64,000 nucleotides of DNA from Rhyacichthys aspro. Taxonomy: Eukaryota; Chordata; Actinopteri; Gobiiformes; Rhyacichthyidae. A model generated the notes under the pieces. It made no database searches. It was not told the origin of the DNA and saw nothing but the letters and a program-made list of their open reading frames with translations. The DNA lies in NCBI GenBank assembly GCA_036850595.1, contig CM072163.1, positions 18,314,639 to 18,378,638 of the forward strand, read 5' to 3'. Position numbers and translations under genes: made by a program. This document shows positions 38,991-49,339 of this stretch, piece by piece (the first letter of the stretch is position 1; every line of letters starts with the position of its first letter).

Positions 38991-39392
38991 GTAAGCCATA
39001 GTCTTTGTTATGGAAGAGATAATTAACCAAACTTTCAACTTAAAATATTGTGTAAAATCTGAAGATAGTAAATATATGCTTTATTTTAAATATAATCTGA
39101 GATGTTGCATTATTTTTTGATTGTGTCTACATGAATGTTAAAAGTAGCTGTTCAATGTGTGGACATTCAGAGTAAAGAATTACATAGCGGTTATCACATA
39201 AAAAAACAACTAAATATTAATAAAACTGAAAACAAATAAATGTAACTTATACTGAGGAACACTTGGACGTGAATGATAGCTTTTAGAGTTTGGACTTGCT
39301 CCACGGCATTCCTCTTTGAATACTTACAGTAATGGCAACCCATTTCTTATCACACTTGATGTAATGTTGTCTAAACACTACAGACCGGTTCG

Positions 39393-42384
39393 ATGGCTGC
39401 ATGGCCTGGCCCGCATGTCCTGGGCCAAGTGTACAAAGACATGCGCGATGGAGAGTGGGCTGCAGTGAAGAAAATACCTGGAGATGACGTAACCCAAGAT
39501 AAAATGAACACACATTATGAAACCTACACGTAAGACAGGACGTGGCACTGGCATAAATGTACATCTGTATTTTAGTTGAGTTCCAGTGTTCAGTGTGTTT
39601 TCTCTTCTTTTTTTCTCATAGATGTCTGAGTCACCCAAACGTAGAGAGGATTGTGGCGAGACCCTTGAGACATTGGGATCACATGTGGCACATTCCAATG
39701 GAGTTCATCTTTGGAGAGAAATTGCAGAAAATTATGTTCCATCCGAGGAGGTCGAGCATTCAGGTAGTTAAAGATGTATTGTGTAGATAGCTGTAGTATG
39801 TAGTACAATAGATTATCATAAGATAAGGAATAACACTCTTTATATTTGTCTGTCTTGGAAAAAACAGACATATATAGCTGCATAGATCCCAGTTGTAGTT
39901 TTGTTGCCTCCTGTTCCTTCTACTACTACTGCCCACAGCAAAAAACTGAGCACTGCTAGGGGAGAAGCACATCATATTTATAGCCAAAAAAAAGTACACA
40001 CCAAATCATTGACAAGAACATTTCTACAGTCTTCACGTTTTGAATCTAAAGCAACACTCTGACCTGTCACTTTCCTAAACTTTGAAGTGACGGGTTAGCT
40101 GTTAAATGAATATAATGTGGCACACTGTCATGGGTGAATCTGCTTTCTTCTCCCAGCTCGCACCGGTTACCACCAGCAGGGTCATTACAGGAATGTGTGA
40201 GGGCCTTTTATATCTCCACAACAATGGCATAGTCCACCAAGACATCAATCCTGAAAACATCATGGTAAGACACACAGACAGAACAAATATACCTTTTGCG
40301 GTTGTATTAATGAGGAAGTATCTCTATCTGAGAAGTTTTAGATATAGTTTGTTATAGAAGTGTGTTTTCATTGCCTCTACTGCCACCATACACAATACAA
40401 AGCCTGTTACTGCTCTTGTCTTCTTCTCCAAACAAACCCATGTGAGTTTTGCCACGTTTTGCTCTTTTTAGAGTGTACACAGCCTGAAAAGTTGTAGGCT
40501 GGACACAATATAATTCACATTGTCATACAAAAGGTTTTTTTTTTTCAGTGATAACCGCAAAATGCTACCTAGCCTGCTTACTATTCTTGTGTGTGTCAAG
40601 AGAGCATAAACAGTTTTGGATTAAATTGACGGGTATAAATAGTGTTTTTTGGGAAAATTAGAGGTGTGATTGAGGTGTGGCCTTGCTCCCTAATCGAAGT
40701 TAATTCATTAAAGCAACACTGCGTGACTTTTAGCCAGTAGAGGGCGCAGACCCCTCTAAAGACTCCCTATGTTGTTATGGCAGTGGCGTAATCTTACAGA
40801 CGTCGTTTGTTTTTAAGAGGAAGCTTTCCAAACCGAAGAGTTTGGAAGAAAAAACATGTCTTCTGAAACATTTTGTACAAATACAACTCTGCTAGGGTCC
40901 AGTATTGGCCTATTTCTGCTCCCTTTATTTGAACTGCAAGGGCATGTCACTCACCTAACATGACAGGAATTATATATCATTTACATTGGAGATTTCTGTC
41001 CAGGTGAGGGTACAGAGTCAGGGAGATTGTTTCTACCAATAACGTGTCTAAGAAATGTTAAATTATTACCAGATTATATATTTTGGGGCTACAAGTTACG
41101 CAGGGTGGCTTGAACTCCATTTGTATCGATGGCTATATGAAAGTTGTATGGTTATGTTTTTCGGCTTGCTTAATTTTAAAATCCACCACTAGCTTTACTG
41201 ATGAGAGTCACAGTTTGTCATGGCCTCTACATAAGATTAAACTGCACTAAAACTTCTATTTATTATTTATGGTTCAGTTTGGTCTAATTTAGTTGTGGTT
41301 CTGGCTAGTGTGTGAGCTTGCCTTTAGTTTAGTTATGCAGGGTAAGTCTTATATCTAGTTCTGCACACGCTCTTTCCACTCACTTCCAACACTACCGCAC
41401 CACTCATAACGCAGACTTACATACTTTCTTTTCAGTTCATTTGGTTCAAACCGGTTCAATTTGGTTTAATTGATCAGATAAACATTGATTATTTTGCATT
41501 GAACCTTATTTTTGAGTTCGGGATTCTAATAAAAAAACAAATAAACGGCGTGCGGATCACATGATTTAGGGTAAGAGAAAAAAATTTAGTGAAGTAATTG
41601 ATAAGGGATAGAGGCGAATGAATAAATAATAATACTATTTCCAGTTTTAGTATTATTTTATCTTTCAAGACTTGCCACTTAGGACTCATTTATTGTTTGT
41701 TTTATGAAGGTGGACGGTGAAAATTACCGCGCAGTGGTCATCGGCGTGTTCAATCATGAAGGCCTCTACGCTGCTAAAAATAAAAGAAGTCCTCATTATG
41801 CCGCACCAGAGATCCGCGACAGTGCCCATGCCACTGGAGACCAGTCCTCCGATGTGTGGGCGCTGGGTAAAGTCATCATTGAGCTTCTTGTTGGATACCA
41901 CATGTCTCTCCCAGAAGTAAAAGCTGAAACCATCAAGTATGGCCTGAGGGGTAATGTATATCAGGATGTGGTACACTGGATGTTGGAGAGCAGTCCAGAG
42001 CAGAGAGCAACTATGGAGAGTGTCATCAGTGAGATCAGAGCAGCTGAGAGAAAGGTCCAGGACACCCACTCTCTTTCTGCCCCCAGTTCTAGTTTAGCCC
42101 TGCCGTCACACACACTCCAGCCATTATCTAACAGTGAGGATTCCCTTTTTGGGCAGATTTATGCAAGGATCAGGCAGGATCTACCTCCAGGTGTTACTTT
42201 ACCAAATCCTTTACCACCTAACCACAAAGTGTCTTTAAACTATGGCACACATGACACCAGAGGAAGGGAAGTAGGAATTAGAGGAGAGCTACGAACCAGA
42301 CATGGCAGGATACATGACGTTTGGTGGACAAAATGTGAACCGAATGATTCAGATGACGATGATGGGCTTTTATATTTAGAATGA
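39393..42384 (+). CDS. Kinase array gene B: predicted pseudokinase
   Basis: Coding exons 39393-39529, 39622-39763, 40157-40264 and 41710-42384 keep phase (1062 nt, 353 aa). The fold markers persist: AAVKK with Lys26, MCEGLLYLH, AAPE (160-163) and DVWALGKVIIEL. Key catalytic residues are gone. The glycine loop is reduced to GPHVLGQVYK, the catalytic loop reads HQDINPEN (120-127) with Asn in place of the essential Lys, and DFG is replaced by GVF (141-143), removing the metal-binding Asp. There is no stop or frameshift, so it is probably kept as a pseudokinase, perhaps as a regulator or scaffold. The tail (LPPGVTLPNPLPPNH, then TRHGRIHDVWWTKCE) matches C and D and adds an acidic end (DSDDDDG). 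The start is the only in-frame ATG before the loop. Confidence 0.85.
39843..39975 (+). repeat. Dispersed repeat in gene B intron
   Basis: Carries TTTGTCTGTCTTGGAAAA and AAAACTGAGCACTGCTAGGG, matching three copies at 44045-44725 and an inverted copy near 54100-54300. Confidence 0.65.
40855..41105 (-). repeat. Dispersed repeat, copy 2
   Basis: Reverse-complement copy of 6185-6425, located in the last intron of gene B. The minus strand reads TTGTAGCCCCAAAATATATA, CTGTACCCTCACCTGGACAG and CTAGCAGAGTTGTATTTGTA in the same order. Confidence 0.75.
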
Positions 42385-45029
42385 GCAATACATGTAGATG
42401 CATTATGCTGCATTCATGTGGTGCTCAGGAACATTTTTCAGAGTTGAAAAAAATGCATATAAACACCTGCTCAAGTTGGAAAAAGGAATTGGAAACTAAG
42501 GTTAACATTTCCGACATTTTTTTATAATATAGAATTATATAATAACTTATCCCACACATTAAAATGATTAGATTAGATTTCTTTAGAAATTCAAGTGATT
42601 ACCCTTTAAAGCCATATCTACTGACTTGATAATATTAATGACCAATAACTGAGGCAGTCTATAGTAATTAACATTAATATTCCAACTTTCCGACATGAAA
42701 GCACAAAAACACAATTGTTGTAAAAGTTGTAAAATCCTATCACACAACAACATGAATGCTGCTTTAGGCCTGGGCTACACATACAGGGAAATTCTTACAG
42801 ATATGTTTTCCTGACGTTTACAAAGATATCTTTATCCATATGGCACTCCTATAAACGCTCAAAACAAAATGCCTCACCCACAAGATGGTGGCAAATGCTA
42901 GCATAACTTTAAGTATCAGCATGGGTGAATCAGCAAGCAAATACTTAATACTTAATACACTCATCAACAATGTCAGTGCAGAAGTTAAAAGCGCAGTGCT
43001 GTTTATCTACACGTATTTGAAGATCTACAAATACAGCCTGAAAACTCCATTTACGTGTGGACGAGAAGCTTGGGTGACAAGATGTACCACAGCATTTTCA
43101 ACATAAATCATGCGTCCCACAAACGGTCCTGCATTTTGATTGGCTATAGATAATTTGAGAAAGGTCTGGCATTCTGCTTTGTTGTCCAGTAGTAAAAAAA
43201 AAAAAAATGGGGAAAAGACGAGAAAGGAGAGTGTCATCGCTGATCAGCAGTATTCAAGTGAAGTGTGCAGTTTGATTGACAGCTCCAGCGCTGAGCAGGT
43301 CGACCTGTCAGTGACTCTGCTTCTGACAACACCCATGATGCAAAGAAGGACTGGGAAAGGACTGTTCATGGGTCAGGCCAGTCCAAAGAGAGTCTCATTG
43401 TCCCACTTTGTCCTGCATAAACAGACTTTGGTTTGTTGTGATCATCTGTGTTGGCCTGTTACTATAATATGACATGTGTGTCTGCCAAATTCCAAGTAGT
43501 AGATTCACACTGTAAACCTATACAAATACATGTTTATTATCTAAAATGTGGTGGTCTTGATGTGATGTTTGTTTCTCTTGGTCTATGTCTCTCCAACTGT
43601 ATCCAGAGGCAGATTCTTTTGTTCTACCAGTTTAAGCAGGTATTTTTTCAAGGACCACATGAACAAAGCATCAAGTTTATTCCTTATCTTTCTTTTTATT
43701 TCCAGATAAAACAACAAAAAAACATACCATATCAATCAAAATTAAAAACTTGAAATGCTCTTGTTTGACTTTGATTTTTAAACTAGGAAACACAATATAT
43801 TGATGTATTTAACAAGATCTACTTATATGTCATTGTCCTATCTCTCTCCATCTTTGTATGTGTATATATGTACTTGTAGTTCTTTTAGATTTTACAGGCT
43901 CCCTATCAAACTTTCTCGTAGAGCCAGAATATGGTAATATCGTAATGTAGTAAGCAAAGTATTTTTCGTAGGCAGCATGTTAGCATATGTAGTTAGCATG
44001 AACCTGGCTTTTCCTCTTACTTAATACTGTGTGGGTGTTTTTTGTAGTTTATTTCCCTGAAATAACAATATTTGAATTTGTCTATCTTGAAAAAACTGGC
44101 ATTTACCATTGTTTACTTTAGTACCATGAAACATAATGGAAGTTCCTTTATTTGCCTGTTTCAACACCCAAAGCAGACAAACTGAGCATTACTGGAGTAG
44201 CAGCACTATTCTGTTTCTATTTAAGCTCACATTCTTGCAGATACTATTATGTTTTTTCATAGTTTATTCCCTTAACACTTCACATTTGTCTATCTTGGAA
44301 AACCTGTCATTTAAAGTTCCATAAAACCAAGTGGAAGTTCCATTACTTACTATTCAGAGCAGACAAACTGAGCACTGCTGGGGGAAGAAAACAATTATGC
44401 TTTTTAGGGTACTTTCTTGCACTACTTCTTGCACACTTACTAACTAATTTAACATTAAATAAGGTGCACAGAGCCAGAACAGGAAGTGTCTACGAGTGAA
44501 CCCAATTACACACTGTTACCATGTCTGGCTAGCAAAAACTAGCATAGCAACATTCCTCCTCTTACTCAGAACTACTATGTTTTTAATAGTTTGTTTCCTC
44601 AATATGTGCATTTGTCTGTTTTGGAGGTAACATGCATTTTAAAGTTTCATAGAAATAAGTGGGAGAAGATATTATTTCCTGTTCCAACAACCCAGTGATG
44701 AGCATAGCTGGAGATAAGCACATTTATGCTCTTATGATTTATGATCTGCTCACATGTTCCATGTGAAGTGTGGAATTTCAATCTGCACTTTTCATCAAAA
44801 TAAAATAAAATGTAAGCCATGTTGTTGGTTAGCTTCTGTCCATACTGTTTCTATTCAGCAAGAAATAATAAATAAATAATAAATGTGTGTTCTGGCCTTT
44901 TTCAATCCTATGAGTTACTGGACCAGATAAATCATTTAAAATGTGATCCCAAAAGTCCTTCAAGACCAGTCTCACGTAAGACCGCAACAGTTCGTTTAAT
45001 GTATGTAATAGTCAACATTGCTACATGGG
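42385..45029. other. Interval between kinase genes B and C
   Basis: Contains the gene B 3' UTR and repeat-rich DNA. No further exon is supported. An A-rich run lies near 43194-43207, and 44045-44725 is a set of related repeat units. Confidence 0.5.
44045..44725 (+). repeat. Three diverged tandem units of a dispersed repeat
   Basis: Units at about 44045-44215, 44262-44400 and 44585-44725 each contain, in order, a TAGTTTATTTCC-like block, TTTGTCTATCTTGGAAAA, CATTTA, a TGGAAGTTCC-like block and GACAAACTGAGCACTGCTGG or a variant. The spacing is 200-320 bp. Confidence 0.7.
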
Positions 45030-45171
45030 GGAACTTGGTATTTGTGTTGCTCAACAAATGCGTGCATACTTTCATTTTTGTTGGTCCCAAGGTGTGGTCT
45101 GAGGTATAAGCTGATTTTGAGAACCTCTTCGGGACGTTCTCTCTCGAGTTGCTGCAAGACAGAACATCATG
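45030..45171 (+). promoter_or_regulatory. Promoter and exon 1 of kinase gene C
   Basis: Same plan as before B and D: TTGCTCAACAA, CATACTTTCATTTTTGTTGG, TCCCAAGGTGTGGTCTGAGG and TATAAG (45105-45110). The first exon ends CAGAACATCATG|GTAAGT, so an ATG sits exactly at the donor (45169-45171). A second ATG opens exon 2, so either could start translation in frame. Confidence 0.6.
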
Positions 45172-47370
45172 GTAAGTGCTGTGGTCTTGATTATATTATT
45201 ATGTTATGTTAAGGCAATATTTTAATGAGAAGAAACCAGCTAATAATGTAGAAATAACTGTAGAAATTGCTGAAAGTGTATCAGGCAGGAAATACTTTTG
45301 TAATAGGTTCACTGTAACATATTTTAGCATTATACTATAGGTAGCCTATAAGCGCATATGTTGAAATTATTTTAAAAAGTATTAATATACAGTTACTGGA
45401 AATTTTACCATGACAGTGCTTAAAGAGTGTTTGAATTTGACATTAATGAAGGGAAGAGAAAACAGAGAATGTCTATGGAAGGGGAGCCCAAACGATTTTT
45501 TCTCTGAGGGCCAAAATAGAAATGTACAATTGGGCCACAGACCAAACATAAACATGCCACAGCCTAAACCACTCCATTTTGTTCTGATGAGGTAGCACCT
45601 AATTGGAAGGCTCCAATCTTCAGCTGGTAGTTGGCTTTTTATGGCGTTTATATACCCATTGGTACCTCTTCAGGAACAGGCCTTTACCTTCCCAATGCTC
45701 GACTGTCTTTGCAGATTGACCCTTCCCCAGTAGTCAGTCTGCATTTCAGTCATGAAACATGAAGACCCCTGGCAGGCCGGTTGTGTACCTCGATTCTACT
45801 TAGTTAGAATATTAGCATATGTAGTTAGCACTGACCAGCCTAGCAACATTCCTCTTGTGTTTATCATGTACAGTATGTGGTAAATGATCATGTTTCTCGG
45901 GAAAGTGGAGTGGTCCATCCTAAACAGGAATGACCTGTTATTGGTTTAGATGTCCACGTATCTCGGTGGAGGTGCATATGGAAAAGTCTACAAAGAGTGG
46001 GTTCATGGACAGTGGTGTGCAGTGAAGAAAGTGCCTGAACACCTCATCACGGATGAAGAAATGTACAGGGAGTATGACGTCTGCAGGTGAGTTGACAGAT
46101 TTTGGCTTCCCTTTTAACTCACAATTTATGACTGTATTCTTTGGTTTTTTATTTATTTATTTTTTTGTCTTTGTGGTTCTCATAAACAGGACAGTCGACC
46201 ACACCAATGTCGTGAAGCTTGTGGCACAAGTAGAGAAACGTGGAAAAATGTGGTGCATCCCAATGGAATTCATCGAAGGACAAACCTTGAAAAATATTAT
46301 CTTTCACCCGATGAGATCCAGCCTTAGGGTATGCACAACAGACAACAAGTTTGAGGGCTGTTTTCTGTTCGGAGCAGAATGAAAGTCACATAATCCTGTT
46401 TGGGTTTTTGTTTTTTTTTCTTCTCCCAGCTTACTCCCCTAATCAAAAGCAGGATCATTACAGGAATGTGTGAAGGCCTTTTGTATCTCCACAACAAAGG
46501 CATTGTGCACAGAGACATCAAGCCTGATAACATCATGGTAAAAATGAAATGGAACACTGTAGAATATCTCACACTATTAAGCATTAAATGTATTTCTAAC
46601 AACTTAACTAATCCTTAATCATTTACAAAGCATTAATCCAACATTTAAGTGTCTATAAATAGTTTATTATTTAATTCATTGTTAATTACACATTTATTAA
46701 TTCTTAACTACTATTTTGTTGCGTGAATTATTGTAAAGTGATATCTTTTACAGATACTTTTTTTTCTGTTGAGGATTTGGAATCAAGGGTGTGCATAATT
46801 CTCCTCTTCCTCTCAGGTGGAAAGCGGGACTAACCGGGCTGTGATCATTGACTTGGGCTTTGCCAAGTTTCAATATGGCGGCTTCTACTCTGGTCAGGAC
46901 AAAGGCAATGAAGCCTACGCCTTCGGAGATCTTGAACCGACCGCCTAGGCTCTGAGAGACATTAAGCCAATCGTGAGCAATCAACCACCGCTCCGATGGC
47001 TACTATGGCAAGTGTCATTGGTCAGATTAGAGAAGCACAGGGACAGGTGAAAGATAATGAGCCATTGCATCGCCCCGTTCCGACTCTAGCGCCGGCTCTT
47101 TCACTCCAGCCTTATCCTAACAGTGGTGCCTCAGCCATGCAGCTTTACACGGACCTGCGTTCTGATCTGCCCCCAGGTTTCTCTTTACCAGATCCGTTAC
47201 CCCCCAACCACACCATCACATTAAACTACATCACAAGAGACAGAAGAGAAGGTTTGATACAGATAAAAGGTGAAATACAAACAAGACAAGGCAGAATACA
47301 TCATGTTTGGTGGATAAAATGTGTCCCTAATGATACAGATTGGAGTGAAAGGCAAAAGTATTTGAAATGA
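45169..47370 (+). pseudogene. Kinase array gene C: broken kinase
   Basis: Exons 45169-45171, 45950-46086, 46190-46328, 46430-46537 and the start of the last exon (46817 on) translate in phase, with an excellent N-lobe: GGGAYGKVYK, AVKK, HRDIKPDN and DLGFAK. The last exon stops at TAG 46946-46948, just before the APE region, giving at most 172 residues. Relative to gene D about 155-158 bp of C-lobe are deleted at about 46996, between CCACCGCTCCGA and ACTATGGCAAG. After the deletion an open segment (to 47370) in another frame still encodes the conserved tail (LPDPLPPNH, then TRQGRIHHVWW). All introns and splice sites are intact, so loss looks recent. A truncated product with only the N-lobe and catalytic loop is conceivable but would not fold as a full kinase. 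Confidence 0.85.
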
Positions 47371-48165
47371 TGTTGCAGCACGCTTAATATAGCAATATTA
47401 TCAAAGTTAAGGTTTTGTGTAGCAGTGTAGCCAAGCTCTGAGAATAGAATAGGGCCAAGTTGTTCATCTAAAGCCTTTTTTCCACTAGAGAGGCACGGGT
47501 CGGATTAGTATGGGTAGGTTTCTATTAACAAAATAGGGTCCTAAACGCCACCAAACAGTACTGTACAACAGGTCCGCCTTCATACATAATACATAATCCC
47601 TACTTAAGCAAATATGAGAGGCAAAAGAAAAAATATAAATGTATAGCAAAAGCCGTTTGCAATTTTAGACAGTCTGCAGAGGTGTACAGTTTTCATTTTG
47701 TGATTTGTTATTATTTTGCACCTTAGTCACACTTAATTCATTTAAATATTTGACAAAGATAACTCAAGCAAACACAAAATGCCGTTTTTAAGTGATGATT
47801 TTATTTGTTACAATTAGTATCCGCAAATCAACATTCATATGGGACATAACATGGTTTGAGTCCTTGGTCAGATTTGATTGTTTTAGGTCATTATTTTAGG
47901 TAATTTTTCGATTAGTGTTTTATTTACCTTGGTCCTAAAGCAGTAAGGGAGAACAGTAGCACATTTAAGACAAGGAAGTACAATAAAAACAGATCTCTTA
48001 AAACAGTTATGTGTCTTGTTTTATGTAATCTAGTTCACTTCTCCTTCATTGTGCTATTCAATAAATGACCCATTTTAATTAAAAACATTTGTGTACTTTT
48101 TGCGAGAGTGTACTGTGTGTCATAACTTTAATCCATGCACAGTTCGTGACTTAATCATAAGAAAT
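47371..48165. other. Interval after gene C
   Basis: Holds the former 3' end of gene C and a degraded repeat at about 47470-47590 (TTTTTTCCACTAGAGAGGCA then CGGGTCGG), similar to the piece at 18290-18470. No exon is seen. Confidence 0.45.
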
Positions 48166-48610
48166 TGACGGGTCAAAAATGGCATCCATTGCAGAGTTCT
48201 GAGGCAAAAACCCCTACTGAGAACATAAAGGCTCGTCTCCAAGGTAACATCTGGTGTAAAAGTAACTCAGCATTTCAGAAAAAGAACATCATAGAAGAGT
48301 CAAATATGGTGAAGGTAGTGTGATGGTCTGGGGCTGCTCTGATGCTTCAAGACCTGGACGACTGTGATTGATAGAACCATGAATTCTGCTCTCTCTCTCA
48401 CATTGACAATGATCCAAAACACAACTGCAAGTCCAGCTCTGAATGGCTTAAAATAAACAAAATGAAAGTATTAGAGTGGCCTAGTCCAAGTCGGGATTGA
48501 AATGCTGTGGCCTGAACTTAAAAAGGCAGATCATGCTCAAAAACCCACCAATGTGGCTGAATTAAAACAACTCTGCAAAGAAGAGTGGGAGATCAACTAG
48601 CACCAGTGTG
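48166..48610 (+). mobile_element. Tc1-like transposase remnant
   Basis: Plus-strand pieces read VWGCS-like text near 48320-48345, then HIDNDPKHNCKSSSEWLK and KVLEWPSPSRD, followed by FCKEEW-like text with stops between. These match the DDE region of Tc1/mariner transposases (DNDPKHTS, then VLEWPSQSPDLNP). Frameshifts and stops make it dead. Terminal repeats were not located. Confidence 0.75.
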
Positions 48611-49214
48611 AGTGCAGTCTAACCCTATACTGGGCACTGAACGTTGACCACTGTGTTTCCCCTCTGGCAGTGCTCACTTTGTTTACTCTGGGCAACTGAA
48701 TTAACATGTAAAAATGGAACTGTCACTAGGTTCTATGGCTGTTCAAGTCTAATTAACCTTTCTGTAAGGTTGTGATGCCCTGAGCCTTGGTCTCTGTCAA
48801 CAGATAGACTCAGACATCTGCAGGATAACATGTCTCCAACCTCGAGCCTAATCAGCTGAATAACAATTCTTTTGTTATTGCATTGTTTGCGCATTGACCT
48901 TCTATGAGGTTTATAAGCTCAGTCCGATGAAAGCATGGCCAGACTTGAATGTTCAATACTACTCTGTGTTGACTGTTCAACTGTCTCCGGGCCTGTATTA
49001 ATAAACTTCTCCTGCTTAAGACATCCAGACTCTCTTCAGTCCTTTATGTGCTCCAATACTTTGAAGCTCTAAGGAAGTAACCCAATTCTCTTACACTTTC
49101 TATTAATTTTTTTTTTTTTTTTTTTTGACAACTTTTATGTCAAAGTCATGTTTTACTATGAATCCACAAAAGTTTTTAAAACAATACAAGTCGCATTTGT
49201 GCTCAAAGAACTGT
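48611..49214. other. Interval before gene D
   Basis: No exon is supported. A 21-nt T run lies at about 49107-49127. CTGGCAGTGCTCACTTTGTTT near 48665 resembles the inverted dispersed repeat family seen at 54247. Confidence 0.4.
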
Positions 49215-49339
49215 GACAGGTATTTCTGTTGCTCAACCGCCGTGAGCATACTTTCATTTCTGTTGGTCCCAAGGTGTGGTCTGAGATACAGTATAAGATA
49301 CAGTATAAGATGAACCTGAGCCTTGGAAGGCAAAACATG
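49215..49339 (+). promoter_or_regulatory. Promoter and exon 1 of kinase gene D
   Basis: TGTTGCTCAACCG, GCATACTTTCATTTCTGTTG and TCCCAAGGTGTGGTCTGAGA are shared with gene C almost base for base. The TATA region is duplicated: two exact copies of GATACAGTATAA (49285-49296 and 49297-49308). Exon 1 ends AAAACATG|GTAAGT, supplying the only possible start codon (49337-49339), because exon 2 of D begins ACG. Confidence 0.65.

Noticed and set aside
39218..39235. AAAACTGAAAAC as an interferon response element in the gene B first intron
   Set aside because: Only a partial match in very A-rich sequence, with no counterpart in C or D.
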